Counted from the stretch's first letter, positions 23,866 to 32,771 are shown. The stretch is 32,893 nt of DNA from Ruminococcus sp. (GCA_023665505.1 JAMPDU010000017.1:1-32893), one strand, 5' to 3'. The notes: a model not told the origin generated them from the letters alone. Numbers and translations are program-made.

Positions 23866-24810
23866 CACAAGTCCCGTCGTCTCGTCAATCCCCATCATAA
23901 TATTCATACACTGCACCGCCGCGCCGCTTGCGCCTTTGCCGAGGTTGTCAAGCCGCGCGCAGAGCAGAATATGGTCGTCGTTGCCGAAAACAAACAACTG
24001 CATAAGGTTGGTGTCCTTGAGGGTGTTCGCCGCCAGGAAACCGTCAGCCAGTACCCCCTCGCCCTGAAACGGCATTACCTTGACGAAATTCTGCCCCTCG
24101 TAATGCTCCGTCATAACTTCCCAAACGTGGTTTGCCGAGGTGCGCTTTGACATGGCGCGCAGGTGCAGGGGGATTGTCACCACCATGCCGTTGTAGTAAT
24201 TGTCAACTATCGGGTTGAATATGGGCGGGTAGGACAGTCCGCTGACCGCCATCATTTCCTTGATGTGCTTGTGCTGTTTGCCCATTGAGTACTGCCTCGG
24301 GGAGTTGTACTCGTCGGGCTTGTCGGGGCTTTCGTACACGGCTATTGCCTTTTTTCCCGCGCCGCTGTACCCCGACACCGCGTGGCAGATTATCGGGTAG
24401 TAGGGCGCGATAAGTCCCTCTTTGACGATTGGGTACAAAAGGGCGTTAAAGCCGCTTGCGTAGCACCCCGGTACAGCCACTCTTTTGGACGAGGCAATTT
24501 TCGCCCTATGCTCCGCCGAAAGCTCGGGCAAGCCGTACGCCCAGGCGGGGTTAGTCCTATGGGCGGTGGACGCGTCTATTACCCTTGTGTTTTTGTTTTC
24601 AACCAGCGACACGGACTCCACCGCCGCCGCGTCTGGCAGACACAAAAAAGTGAAGTCGGACTGATTTATAAGCCGCTTTCTCTCGGTAACGCTTTTCCGC
24701 AAATCCCCGTCAATGCGGAGAATTTCCACGTCCGTCCGTCCCTTAAATCTCTCGATTATGCGCAAGCCCGTCGTTCCCTCTTGTCCGTCAATAAATACCT
24801 TGTAAGCCAT
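23863..24810 (-). CDS. argC: N-acetyl-gamma-glutamyl-phosphate reductase (short type)
   Basis: This is a 315-residue ArgC, the shorter second type of this enzyme. The NADP-binding GQEGTTGLRI (9-18) and the catalytic Cys116 in VPGCYASG are clear, with CHAVSGYSGAGKK following. It reduces acetylglutamyl phosphate to the semialdehyde. The ATG at 24810 follows GAAAGGA. It is 45 nt after argH. Confidence 0.95.
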   Translation of the reverse strand: MAYKVFIDGQEGTTGLRIIERFKGRTDVEILRIDGDLRKSVTERKRLINQSDFTFLCLPDAAAVESVSLVENKNTRVIDASTAHRTNPAWAYGLPELSAEHRAKIASSKRVAVPGCYASGFNALLYPIVKEGLIAPYYPIICHAVSGYSGAGKKAIAVYESPDKPDEYNSPRQYSMGKQHKHIKEMMAVSGLSYPPIFNPIVDNYYNGMVVTIPLHLRAMSKRTSANHVWEVMTEHYEGQNFVKVMPFQGEGVLADGFLAANTLKDTNLMQLFVFGNDDHILLCARLDNLGKGASGAAVQCMNIMMGIDETTGLV

Positions 24811-24855
24811 TTTAACATTCCTTTCAAACGGTCGATTGTTTATGTACTTCTTAAA

Positions 24856-26235
24856 TTAAATGCTTATTGCCTCTCTGACAAACTCGATTTGTCTCTTTAC
24901 GCTTTCGGGGGCGGGACCCCCCTCGGTCTTGCGCATATTAACGCAGGTTTCAAGGTTGATAGCCTGATAGACGTCCTCCTCGAATGTACCGCAAAGCTTT
25001 TTGTACTCGGCGATAGGAAGTTCCTCCAAAGTCGTACCCTTTTCAATGCAGAGAGCCACAAGAGTACCCGTGATTTTATAAGCGTCCCGGAACGGCATAC
25101 CCTTTTTAACAAGGTAATCGGCGCAGTCCGTGGCGTTGATAAAGCCCCGCGCGGCGGCGTTCCGCATATTCTCCTTATTAACCCGCATCGTTGCAAGCAT
25201 TGGGGTAACGGTTTTAAGACACAATTTCGCCGTGTCAACCGCGTCAAAAATCGCTTCTTTGTCCTCCTGCATATCCTTATTATACGCAAGGGGAATTCCT
25301 TTCATCATCACAAGCAGGGTATTCAAATCGCCGTAAACCCGTCCCGTTTTGCCGCGGATAAGCTCGGTAATGTCGGGGTTCTTTTTCTGCGGCATTATGG
25401 ACGAACCCGTTGAATAAGCGTCGTCCAGCTCGATAAATTTAAACTCCCAAGAGCACCACATAACTATCTCCTCGGAAAGCCGCGAAAGGTGGGTCATAAG
25501 TATCGCCAGCGCGGAGCAAAGCTCGATACAGAAGTCGCGGTCGGAAACGCCGTCCAAACTGTTTTGCGTAATATCGTCAAACCCCAAAAGCGCGGAGACC
25601 TGTCTGCGGTCTATGGGGTAGGTCGTCGCCGCCAGCGCGCCGCTGCCCAAAGGCATAACGTTCATTCTTTTGTACGCGTCGGCGAACCGCTCGATGTCCC
25701 GCACAAGCATATTTGCGTACGCCATAAGGTGGTGGGCAAGGGTGATAGGCTGCGCCCTTTGCAAATGGGTGTACCCGGGCATAACGGTATCAAGGTTTTC
25801 CTCGGCGATTTTGCACAGGGTTTCCGCCAAATCCTTTGTCATGGGAATAAGTTCCATAATCTCGTCCCGAAGATACATTCTTATATCGAGAGCCACCTGG
25901 TCGTTCCTGCTCCGGGCGGTGTGGAGGCGTTTTCCCGTATCCCCCAAACGCTCCGTCAGCACCTGCTCCACAAACATATGAATATCCTCGGCGTTTGGGT
26001 CGAAAAGGAGTTTCCCGCTTTCGATGTCCGCAAGAATGCCGTTCAGACCCTCGACGATTTTTTCGCTTTCGCTCTTGTCTATTATGCCCGTATCGCCCAG
26101 CATAGTTGCGTGCGCTATCGAGCCGCGGATGTCCTGCCTGTACATTCTCGCGTCGAAGGAAATAGACGAGTTAAAGTCGTTGACCCGCTTGTCAAGCTCT
26201 TTTGAAAAACGTCCCGCCCACATTTTATCTGCCAT
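24856..26235 (-). CDS. argH: Argininosuccinate lyase
   Basis: This is a 459-residue ArgH that splits argininosuccinate into arginine and fumarate. The signature GSSIMPQKKNPD (about 277-288) carries the catalytic Ser, and TARSRNDQVALD and the HLQRAQPIT block carry the other active-site residues. WAGRFSKELDKRVNDFN is the usual N-terminus. GGAGG lies upstream of ATG 26235. It is 20 nt from the lipoprotein gene upstream. Confidence 0.98.
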   Translation of the reverse strand: MADKMWAGRFSKELDKRVNDFNSSISFDARMYRQDIRGSIAHATMLGDTGIIDKSESEKIVEGLNGILADIESGKLLFDPNAEDIHMFVEQVLTERLGDTGKRLHTARSRNDQVALDIRMYLRDEIMELIPMTKDLAETLCKIAEENLDTVMPGYTHLQRAQPITLAHHLMAYANMLVRDIERFADAYKRMNVMPLGSGALAATTYPIDRRQVSALLGFDDITQNSLDGVSDRDFCIELCSALAILMTHLSRLSEEIVMWCSWEFKFIELDDAYSTGSSIMPQKKNPDITELIRGKTGRVYGDLNTLLVMMKGIPLAYNKDMQEDKEAIFDAVDTAKLCLKTVTPMLATMRVNKENMRNAAARGFINATDCADYLVKKGMPFRDAYKITGTLVALCIEKGTTLEELPIAEYKKLCGTFEEDVYQAINLETCVNMRKTEGGPAPESVKRQIEFVREAISI

Positions 26236-26255
26236 TTTTTTATACCTCCAAAAAT

Positions 26256-26864
26256 TTATTCTTCCGTACCGCTTTCGCTTTCGCTAACTTCCGTCTCGCT
26301 CTCCGTAACGTCCGTACCGCTTTCGGAAACCGTCTCGGAAACGTCTCCGTCCACGCTCTCGGAATTTTCCGCAGCCTCGCTCCTTGACGCCTCTTTCGCC
26401 GCCCAGTACTCGGGGTCGTACTCGGGAATGCCTATCCCATCTATCTGCTCCTCCGTCAGCCTGAGATACTTGTCCGTCCTGTCCTCGGTTATCCACAAAA
26501 GGGTCTGACCGTCGTCGCTGACGGAAATCTGCGCGTAGTTGGGCGTGCCGTCGATTTCCACCTTGAAATACTGATTTTCAATGGTGTAGTCCTCGGGGTC
26601 GTAGGTTATAAAATACCCGTTCTCAACCGAATAGAGGTGCAGCATGTGCTTAAAGTCATAGGTGAATTCGACTATGGTCAGCACCAAAATATTTCCGTCC
26701 TCGTCGTACTCGTTGTACCCCGTTGAGTAATCCGCGCCCCACACGCCCTCTAACGCCGCTTGCAGCGCAAGGTCCTCCTCCGTCATCACATACTCTTTCG
26801 AGCAGCCCGCCGCGCACATCAGCATAACCGCCGCCAACACCGCCGTTAAAATTTTCTTTGCCAT
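26256..26864 (-). CDS. Lipoprotein with Ser/Glu-rich tail
   Basis: This is a 202-residue lipoprotein. A signal peptide ends in the lipobox CAAGCSK (Cys near 21), followed by a compact beta-rich domain to about residue 150 and a low-complexity Ser/Glu/Thr tail. No family was recognised; the mid part could be lipocalin-like. It lies between argH and the first of two paralogous lipoproteins. The function is unknown. Confidence 0.75.
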   Translation of the reverse strand: MAKKILTAVLAAVMLMCAAGCSKEYVMTEEDLALQAALEGVWGADYSTGYNEYDEDGNILVLTIVEFTYDFKHMLHLYSVENGYFITYDPEDYTIENQYFKVEIDGTPNYAQISVSDDGQTLLWITEDRTDKYLRLTEEQIDGIGIPEYDPEYWAAKEASRSEAAENSESVDGDVSETVSESGTDVTESETEVSESESGTEE

Positions 26865-26896
26865 TTTAAATTCCTCCGTAAATTTATTTTATTTTT

Positions 26897-28384
26897 TTAC
26901 CGATTTACCAATTGTGTTCCCACATGACGTCCTCCGCCCTGCGCCTCGAATTTTTCCGCCTGCTCCTTGGGCATATTCTTGCCGTAACCGCTTATATAAG
27001 TAATATTTGTCCCGAAAAGCGGTGAAATATCCCCAAACTCGCAGTAATACATCTCAAGCTCGGTAATATTGTCGATATTTTTTATTTTGGCAAGCTTTTC
27101 AAAATCAACGTCGGCACAGTGGAACAGGGTTATCTTTCCAACGCCGGGGAAAAATCCCATAAGCTCATAGTCGCTGTCCGTAAGCCTCGTTTGATAATTA
27201 TATTCCCCTATGGTCAGCACGGGAAAAACGTTGTCAAAATATCTTTTCCCTTTATTTTCGATAACATTCACGGGTACGCTTTCGGCGGCGGCGTACCCCT
27301 CCAAAAGGGCGCGCCCCTCCTCGTTTAGGTACGGCATTATATCGCCTACGGGCGCGTCAACCCGCCTTATGCCGTCGGCGTGACTGCCGTACTCATAGGG
27401 CGCAAGATACATACTCACGCACCCCTCTCGGAAAACCGCCCTGTCGTCCGAATTGCAGTAGACGGCGAAATAATTCCCCTCTCCGTCCTCGCCGAACTCG
27501 ATAAATTTGTCGTCCCGAAAGCCCTCGCTTATTCTTTTTTCGTTGAACTCGGCGTACTTGTCCGCGTCGTCGCTGCGGTAGGACGAGTTTGTGTAGGTGT
27601 AGGCGTACCGATAATCAAATAAAGCCTTGCTCAAAGCCTCGGACATACCCTCCGCGTCCCCCACAAGGTCGGAGAAAAGCACCCGCTCACCCGTGCGCAA
27701 ATCGAACATCATCGGCACGGGCTCGCCTATGCCGTGAGCCGCCCCCGCGCCGTAGCTGTACTCCTCCAAATAAATGCTGAGGATATTGCCGTTCACGTCA
27801 AATTCGTTCTTGTAGCCGTAATAATTCCCGCCCGTAACAGCCGACTGCGTATAAAAGCCGCACAAATCATAGGGGAAATCATCTTCCCCCTCTTTTACCT
27901 CGGGCAGGACATACCTCTCCGTTTCCTCCTTTCCCGCGTTGTAAATGCCGTCGATATACGCCTTTATACTGTCGTTTATCTTTTTCATAACAGCCTCGTC
28001 GCCGCCGCTGAAAACGGGGTACGCCGCCGAAAATGACACTATCGTTTTTCCGCCCTTTTCAAAATTCTCGCTGATTTGCACCGTTTCGGCGGTAATATTT
28101 GTAACCGCTTTTTCGGGGTAAATTATCCTGCTCGGGTACACGTCGTAAACTTCGTCGGCGGGGGTGATTTTGACTTTTTCCTCCTCCGCAATTTCCGTAA
28201 CGGTTTCCGTTTCGGTAACTTTTTCGGCGGTCTCCGTACTCGTTTCCGTAACCGTACTTGCTACGGTTTTCGTACTTGTCACGGTTTCCGCGCCCGTCTC
28301 CGTCAAAGAAATTTCCGCCGAATTTTTCTCACAGCCCGTCAGTAAAAACGATAATAAAACTGCAATAAAAATATTTTTTCTCAT
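26897..28384 (-). CDS. Lipoprotein, DUF3298/RsiV-like domain, with C-terminal LRR-like part
   Basis: This is a 495-residue lipoprotein: signal, lipobox LLTGC, a Thr/Glu/Val-rich linker, then a domain recalling the RsiV/DUF3298-PdaC type (AYPVFSGGDEAVMKKINDS, later FDLRTGERVLFSDL), and a C-terminal segment with an LRR-like pattern (NITELEMYYCEFGDISPL). Its N-terminal coding stretch is almost identical to that of its neighbour. ATG 28384 is chosen (GGGGAG about 6 nt upstream); a GTG nine bases earlier overlaps the Shine-Dalgarno. It starts 5 nt after the previous gene's stop. Confidence 0.75.
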   Translation of the reverse strand: MRKNIFIAVLLSFLLTGCEKNSAEISLTETGAETVTSTKTVASTVTETSTETAEKVTETETVTEIAEEEKVKITPADEVYDVYPSRIIYPEKAVTNITAETVQISENFEKGGKTIVSFSAAYPVFSGGDEAVMKKINDSIKAYIDGIYNAGKEETERYVLPEVKEGEDDFPYDLCGFYTQSAVTGGNYYGYKNEFDVNGNILSIYLEEYSYGAGAAHGIGEPVPMMFDLRTGERVLFSDLVGDAEGMSEALSKALFDYRYAYTYTNSSYRSDDADKYAEFNEKRISEGFRDDKFIEFGEDGEGNYFAVYCNSDDRAVFREGCVSMYLAPYEYGSHADGIRRVDAPVGDIMPYLNEEGRALLEGYAAAESVPVNVIENKGKRYFDNVFPVLTIGEYNYQTRLTDSDYELMGFFPGVGKITLFHCADVDFEKLAKIKNIDNITELEMYYCEFGDISPLFGTNITYISGYGKNMPKEQAEKFEAQGGGRHVGTQLVNR

Positions 28385-28389
28385 AAATT

Positions 28390-29631
28390 TCACTCCCCGT
28401 TCAAATAATATTCCGCGTCCCGCGCGTTTTCAAAAAGCGAAATAAACTCCCTGTCGCCGTCGGTAAGCTTGCCCCGTTCAAAAACATAAGGCACCCATTC
28501 CGTGTTGTCAAACCAACGTCTGCCCTTGTACTCCACAACATTGGGCGCGCGGGTTTCGGCGGAAACATACCCCTCGAAAAGCGACTTCCCCGCCTCGTTC
28601 ATATAAGGAATAAACTCGCTTGCGGGCAACCGCCAAAACCGTACCCCGTCCGCAAAACTGCCGTTTTCGTAAGGCGCAAAGAAAAAGCCTATACAGCCGT
28701 CCATTGCCGCAATTCTTTCATCGGGGTAATAATCCTCACTAACCGTATAAAACGGCGGTTTCATATATTCCGAAATTTCGTCCGCGTTGCGATTCCCGTT
28801 AGGCAAACTGCCGAACAAAAGCCCGCCGCGGTATAATGCTTTTCCGAAAACCTGGCTCATTTTGTCCTTATCCCCTATCAATTCCGAAAAATTAATTTTC
28901 TCCCCCGTTCGCAAATCAAACATCATAGGCACGGGAATTTCCGACATATGCGCCGAGGCGAAGTACCCAAAACCGTAAGCGAAATACACCGTAAAAATAT
29001 TCCCGTTGATTTCATAGCCGTAGCCGTCAAAATAATTGCCGTCCATATTAACAGACATTTGAGACCAAAATTTGTCGTTCGCAATCATAAATCTGACTTC
29101 CTCCTCGTTGTCTATTAAAAACTCGTCCGCATACTCACGCATTTCCTCATATTTTCCGTTGATGTAATCCTTTACCGCGCCGTTTATTTTTTCGCAGACC
29201 TCCCCGTCATACCCCGACAAAACGGGATATTCCGCGTAAAATTTCACCGCCGTAATCCCCTCGGAATTATACAGATTTTCCTGCCAAATCTCCGTTTTAA
29301 CCTTGTCGGAAACGTCCTGCCTTTCCGCGTAAACAAGCACCTCGGGGTAAACGTCGTAAAACTCTTCGGCGGGGTAAACCCGCGGCGGCTCGCCGTCCTC
29401 GATATAGTACGGCTTTGCAATGCTCACATCTTTTTCGGACATTTCCGTAACCGTTGTAACCGAAGTGGCAGAAGTTTCCGCACTCGTTTCGGTAACGGAA
29501 CTTGTTTCGGTTTCCGTACTTGTCACGGTTTCCGCGCCCGTCTCCGTCAAAGAAATTTCCGCCGAATTTTTCTCGCACCCCGTCAGTAAAAACGTCAGCA
29601 AAACCAAAATAAATCCAATTTTAAAATACAT
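28390..29631 (-). CDS. Lipoprotein, DUF3298/RsiV-like domain
   Basis: This is a 413-residue lipoprotein, a paralogue of the next gene. It has a signal, lipobox LLTGC, the same EKNSAEISLTETGAETVTST start of the mature protein, a linker rich in Thr and Ser, and the RsiV/DUF3298-like domain (AEYPVLSGYDGEV, MMFDLRTGEKINFSEL). It lacks the C-terminal LRR-like part. ATG 29631 is chosen because GGAGGG precedes it; a longer frame to 29778 would read through the heptamer tract and into argG. It lies 94 nt after argG. Confidence 0.78.
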   Translation of the reverse strand: MYFKIGFILVLLTFLLTGCEKNSAEISLTETGAETVTSTETETSSVTETSAETSATSVTTVTEMSEKDVSIAKPYYIEDGEPPRVYPAEEFYDVYPEVLVYAERQDVSDKVKTEIWQENLYNSEGITAVKFYAEYPVLSGYDGEVCEKINGAVKDYINGKYEEMREYADEFLIDNEEEVRFMIANDKFWSQMSVNMDGNYFDGYGYEINGNIFTVYFAYGFGYFASAHMSEIPVPMMFDLRTGEKINFSELIGDKDKMSQVFGKALYRGGLLFGSLPNGNRNADEISEYMKPPFYTVSEDYYPDERIAAMDGCIGFFFAPYENGSFADGVRFWRLPASEFIPYMNEAGKSLFEGYVSAETRAPNVVEYKGRRWFDNTEWVPYVFERGKLTDGDREFISLFENARDAEYYLNGE

Positions 29632-29653
29632 AATTACCCTCCTATAAAAACTT

Positions 29654-29681
29654 TCAACTGTCAACTGTACATTATAAACTG
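29654..29681. repeat. TCAACTG heptamer tract (second copy)
   Basis: Four 7-bp units (TCAACTG, TCAACTG, TACATTA, TAAACTG) lie between argG and the first lipoprotein gene. Same family as 23831-23865. Confidence 0.75.
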
Positions 29682-29685
29682 TAAA

Positions 29686-29708
29686 GGGCGGGAATGAACC
29701 CCGCCCCC
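29686..29708. repeat. GGGCGGG hairpin R9 after argG
   Basis: GGGCGGG and CCCCGCCC pair as a hairpin after the argG stop. The minus-strand T-run after it is only three bases long, so it is at best a weak terminator and read-through into the lipoprotein genes is likely. Confidence 0.6.
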
Positions 29709-29725
29709 TAACAGGTTGATTTATT

Positions 29726-30952
29726 TTACTTATTTCGCTTAGCGTCCAACATTGCCTTGACTTTAATGGGAAGTCCAAACAAATTGATAAATCCAGCCGA
29801 ATCCGCCTGATTGTAAACGTTATCCTCGTCGAAGGTCGCCACTTCCTCGTCGTAAAGCGTGTAGGGCGAAGTAACCCCCGCCGTGATGATATTGCCCTTG
29901 TAAAGTTTCAGCTTAACGTCGCCCGTAACGGTTTCTTGGGTCTTGTCAACGAAAGCGGAAAGAGCCTCCCGCAGCGGCGTGTACCACTGACCGTTGTAAA
30001 CGATGTCCGCGAAATCTATGGCAAGTTTTTGTTTCATACGCTGGGTCGCCTTGTCAAGAGTAATCGTCTCCAGCACGTCGTGTGCGTAGTAGAGCACCGT
30101 TCCGCCCGGTGTTTCGTAAACGCCCCTTGATTTCATACCGACGAGACGGTTCTCCACAATGTCCGCCAAACCGATACCGTTGGCGCCGCCAAGCTCGTTC
30201 AGCTTTTTGATAACGGAAACGCCGTCCATTTCCTTGCCGTCGATAGCGGTGGGTACGCCCTTTTCAAAGTGTATGGTGACATATGTGGGCTTGTCGGGGG
30301 CTTGAATGGGAGATACTCCCAATTCCAAAAAACCCTCTTTTTCGTACTGGGGTTCGTTGGCGGGGTCTTCAAGGTCGAGACCCTCGTGGGACAAATGCCA
30401 CAAATTCTTGTCTTTGGAATAATTTGTCTCCCTGTTTATTTTAAGGGGAATGTTGTGCGCCTCGGCGTAGTCGATTTCCTCGTCACGGGACTTGATGTTC
30501 CAAATGCGCCAAGGAGCAATAATTTCCATTTCGGGGGCAAACGCCTTGATAGTCAGCTCAAAACGCACCTGGTCGTTGCCCTTGCCGGTACAGCCGTGGC
30601 AGATAGCGTCCGCGCCCTCTTTTTTGGCGATTTCCACAATTCTCTTTGCGATAACGGGGCGGGCGAAAGAAGTACCCAAAAGATATTTACCCTCGTAAAC
30701 CGCACCCGCCTTAACGGTTGGGAACACAAATTCCTCAACAAATTCCTTGTTTAAATCCTCGATGTAGAGCTTGCTTGCGCCTGTTTTCAACGCCTTTTCC
30801 TCGAGACCGTCAAGCTCCGTGCCTTGACCCACGTCCCCCGAAACGGCGATAACCTCGCAGTTATTGTAGTTCTCTTTCAGCCAAGGGATAATTATGGACG
30901 TGTCCAGTCCCCCCGAATAAGCCAGCACTACCTTTTTGATTTCTTTAGCCAT
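29726..30952 (-). CDS. argG: Argininosuccinate synthase
   Basis: This is a 408-residue ArgG that joins citrulline and aspartate with [13 protein letters not shown] (about 9-18) is the PP-loop. [21 protein letters not shown]-like [11 protein letters not shown] and NLWHLSHEG are family motifs. The start ATG 30952 follows GGAGG; an upstream start overlapping the Shine-Dalgarno is rejected. It is first in the minus-strand arginine region and has its own strong promoter. Confidence 0.97.
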   Translation of the reverse strand: MAKEIKKVVLAYSGGLDTSIIIPWLKENYNNCEVIAVSGDVGQGTELDGLEEKALKTGASKLYIEDLNKEFVEEFVFPTVKAGAVYEGKYLLGTSFARPVIAKRIVEIAKKEGADAICHGCTGKGNDQVRFELTIKAFAPEMEIIAPWRIWNIKSRDEEIDYAEAHNIPLKINRETNYSKDKNLWHLSHEGLDLEDPANEPQYEKEGFLELGVSPIQAPDKPTYVTIHFEKGVPTAIDGKEMDGVSVIKKLNELGGANGIGLADIVENRLVGMKSRGVYETPGGTVLYYAHDVLETITLDKATQRMKQKLAIDFADIVYNGQWYTPLREALSAFVDKTQETVTGDVKLKLYKGNIITAGVTSPYTLYDEEVATFDEDNVYNQADSAGFINLFGLPIKVKAMLDAKRNK

Positions 30953-30974
30953 TTTAAATTCCTCCATATTCTAT

Positions 30975-30997
30975 CGGCGGTTTTGGTTGTACCGCCG
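30975..30997 (-). promoter_or_regulatory. Small hairpin in the argG leader
   Basis: CGGCGGT and ACCGCCG form a 7-bp stem with a 9-nt loop just upstream of the argG ribosome binding site. I saw no T-box or riboswitch features around it. Confidence 0.5.
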
Positions 30998-31018
30998 CGT
31001 TTTGACATCATACACTTA

Positions 31019-31046
31019 ATTATACACCATAAAAAATCTTTGTCAA
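31019..31046 (-). promoter_or_regulatory. argG promoter
   Basis: On the minus strand, TTGACA (31046-31041), 16-bp spacer and TATAAT (31024-31019). Both hexamers are consensus. The leader is about 60 nt. Confidence 0.85.
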
Positions 31047-31096
31047 GTATTTTCTGCATATTTTTCCGAAAATTTTAGGAATATTCATTTTTTAGT

Positions 31097-31116
31097 GCAT
31101 AAAATGCCGATTATGC
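31097..31116. promoter_or_regulatory. Inverted repeat between divergent promoters
   Basis: GCATAA-N8-TTATGC lies between the argG and toxin-antitoxin promoters. It could be an operator, for example for ArgR or the AbrB antitoxin, but matches neither consensus clearly. Confidence 0.4.
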
Positions 31117-31155
31117 GGTGTTTTTTGTATATTTTTTGTACGCAACCATACCCTC

Positions 31156-31184
31156 TTGACAAAACCGCCCATTGGGTGTATAAT
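31156..31184 (+). promoter_or_regulatory. Promoter of the toxin-antitoxin pair
   Basis: TTGACA (31156-31161), 17-bp spacer, TATAAT (31179-31184). The CCCATTGGG dyad in the spacer (near 31168-31176) could be an autoregulatory site. Confidence 0.9.
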
Positions 31185-31228
31185 AAAACCAAGAAGTAAA
31201 GAAACCAAGCTATTAAGGAGGTACTCTT

Positions 31229-31609
31229 ATGTCGGTAACAATGAGCGGCGGAGGTTTCGCCGATAAAAAAATCGTGAATATATCGTCCAAACGGCAGATA
31301 ACAATACCCATGAGCTATTTTTCAAAGCTGGGGTTTGCCGACAAAGCGGAATGTATGCTCCGAGGGAACGAGCTTGTTATACGTCCCGCAAAGGAGACGG
31401 CGGGGGGCGAATTTGCCGAGCAGATACTTGCCGATTTGATTAAGCAAGGCTTGTCGGGAGAGGAGCTTTTGTCGCGGTTTAAAGAAATGCAGGCGCGGGT
31501 TCGCCCCGCGGTTGAGAAAATGATTTCCGCGGCGGAGGACGCCGCAGAGGGCACGGGGGAGTATTTTTCCTATGAAGATGTTTTCGACGCGGAGGGAAAA
31601 GACATATGA
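31229..31609 (+). CDS. AbrB/SpoVT-type antitoxin
   Basis: This is a 126-residue protein with an N-terminal SpoVT/AbrB swapped-hairpin DNA-binding domain (VNISSKRQITIPMSYFSKLGF, then AECMLRGNELVIRP, residues about 16-53) and a helical C-terminal part that could wrap a toxin. AAGGAGG precedes the ATG by 7 nt. Its stop overlaps the next start as ATGA, so antitoxin and toxin are translationally coupled with the antitoxin first. It likely represses its own promoter. Confidence 0.88.
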   Translation: MSVTMSGGGFADKKIVNISSKRQITIPMSYFSKLGFADKAECMLRGNELVIRPAKETAGGEFAEQILADLIKQGLSGEELLSRFKEMQARVRPAVEKMISAAEDAAEGTGEYFSYEDVFDAEGKDI

Positions 31610-31896
31610 CAGAAGTACGATTTCTCCCGCCCGCGGCAAAATACCTGAAAAAACTGAAAGATAAAAATCTTAAAAATCTGTACCGCGAGGCTATAGATAA
31701 AATTCGTGAGGATTACACCGTGGGAGAACCCAAAACAGGCGATTTAAGCGGAATTTACGGCTATGATATTTTTTACAGCAAAACCAATTACGAGCTTGCG
31801 TACAGGGTCGAATACGCCGGCGAAAAAATAATCGTTGTAATTATGGCGGGTACGCGGGAAAATTTTTACGACGAGTTAAAAAGATATATGAAATAA
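31606..31896 (+). CDS. RelE/ParE-family toxin
   Basis: This is a 96-residue basic protein of the RelE/ParE fold: VRFLPPAAKYLKKLKDKNLKNLYREAI helices, then GDLSGIYGYDIFYSKTNYELAYRV strands and a C-terminal TRENFYDELKRYMK. Proteins of this shape cleave ribosome-bound mRNA or block gyrase. It overlaps the antitoxin gene by 4 nt. Pairing with an AbrB-type rather than RelB-type antitoxin is less common. Confidence 0.88.
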   Translation: MTEVRFLPPAAKYLKKLKDKNLKNLYREAIDKIREDYTVGEPKTGDLSGIYGYDIFYSKTNYELAYRVEYAGEKIIVVIMAGTRENFYDELKRYMK

Positions 31897-31916
31897 ACAG
31901 CGATTGGAGCACCCCT

Positions 31917-32723
31917 ATGAAAAACCTTTTCACCCGAAAAATAACATACATAATCCTCGGCTGGCTGCTGATAATCGCGGCGGTCGCGCTGGACGAGGGG
32001 CTGACCGTCCCGGTGTACGAAATAAAGTCCGGCAAAATAAAAAAGCCCCTGCGGATAGTCCTTTTGACGGACTTCCACAGCAGCAGCTACGGCAAAAATC
32101 AACAGGTTCTCGCCGACGTTATCGACGGGCAGAAACCCGACATTATTCTCCTTGCGGGGGACATTGCCGAGGACGTCCGCCCCCACAAGCACACCGAGGA
32201 ACTGCTCGCCCAAATCGCGGAGAAATACCCCTGCTTTTACGCTGTGGGCAACCATGAGGAATGGTCGGGAGAGTGCGGAAAAATCAAGGAAATGTTCCGT
32301 TCATACGGGGTCACGGTTTTGGAGGGGGACAGCCATATTCTCGACTTTGACGGGCAGAAAATCCGCGTGTCCGGCGCGGACAATTCCCTCCCCGAGGAGC
32401 AGCTTTCCGCCTGCGCAAACAACGCCGGGGACGGCGTTTTCACGGTGTTTGTTTCCCACCGCCCCGACCGCGTTGACGAGTACAGCGGCAAAGGTTTCGA
32501 CCTTGTTGTGTCGGGGCACGCCCACGGCGGACAGGTTCGCGTACCGGGACTGCTGAACGGTCTGTACGCCCCCGACCAAGGGCTTTTCCCGAAGTATGCG
32601 GGAGGACGTTACACTCTCGCCGACGGCAGCACGGAAATGATAGTCAGCCGAGGGCTTTGCAAAAATATTCTGCCCCGGGTTTTCAATCCGCCGGAGGTGG
32701 TTGTGATTACAATTAATAATTAA
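31917..32723 (+). CDS. Membrane-anchored metallophosphoesterase (YkuE-like)
   Basis: This is a 268-residue calcineurin-like phosphoesterase. An N-terminal helix (about 10-25) anchors it. The metal-site motifs are in order: LLTDFHS, LLAGDIAED, AVGNHEEW, and VVSGHAHGGQVRVPG. The substrate may be a lipid or wall precursor; that is inferred from related proteins. Start ATG 31917, GGAG upstream. The final Ile-Asn-Asn and stop come from the AATTAAT tract at 32711-32750. Confidence 0.9.
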   Translation: MKNLFTRKITYIILGWLLIIAAVALDEGLTVPVYEIKSGKIKKPLRIVLLTDFHSSSYGKNQQVLADVIDGQKPDIILLAGDIAEDVRPHKHTEELLAQIAEKYPCFYAVGNHEEWSGECGKIKEMFRSYGVTVLEGDSHILDFDGQKIRVSGADNSLPEEQLSACANNAGDGVFTVFVSHRPDRVDEYSGKGFDLVVSGHAHGGQVRVPGLLNGLYAPDQGLFPKYAGGRYTLADGSTEMIVSRGLCKNILPRVFNPPEVVVITINN

Positions 32724-32750
32724 TAATTAATAATTAATAATTAATAATTT
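32711..32750. repeat. AATTAAT heptamer tract, 5.7 units
   Basis: Five perfect AATTAAT units plus AATTT. The stop codon of the metallophosphoesterase gene (32721-32723) is in the second unit. Confidence 0.9.
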
Positions 32751-32771
32751 TTCTGTAACCGCAAAATGAAA

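Noticed and set aside
26256-26400. Phase-variable repeat in the Ser/Glu-rich lipoprotein tail
   Set aside because: The codons are low complexity but not a perfect short tandem repeat, so slippage is not supported.
29632-29778. Extension of the first lipoprotein gene into argG
   Set aside because: It would translate a heptamer tract and hide the signal peptide; GGAGGG before ATG 29631 is clear.
30953-31018. T-box or riboswitch in the argG leader
   Set aside because: The leader is about 60 nt with one 7-bp hairpin and no T-box sequence or terminator.
31097-31116. Definite ArgR box ahead of argG
   Set aside because: GCATAA-N8-TTATGC is a dyad, but it does not fit the ArgR consensus well and lies upstream of the -35, so it is listed only as a possible operator.
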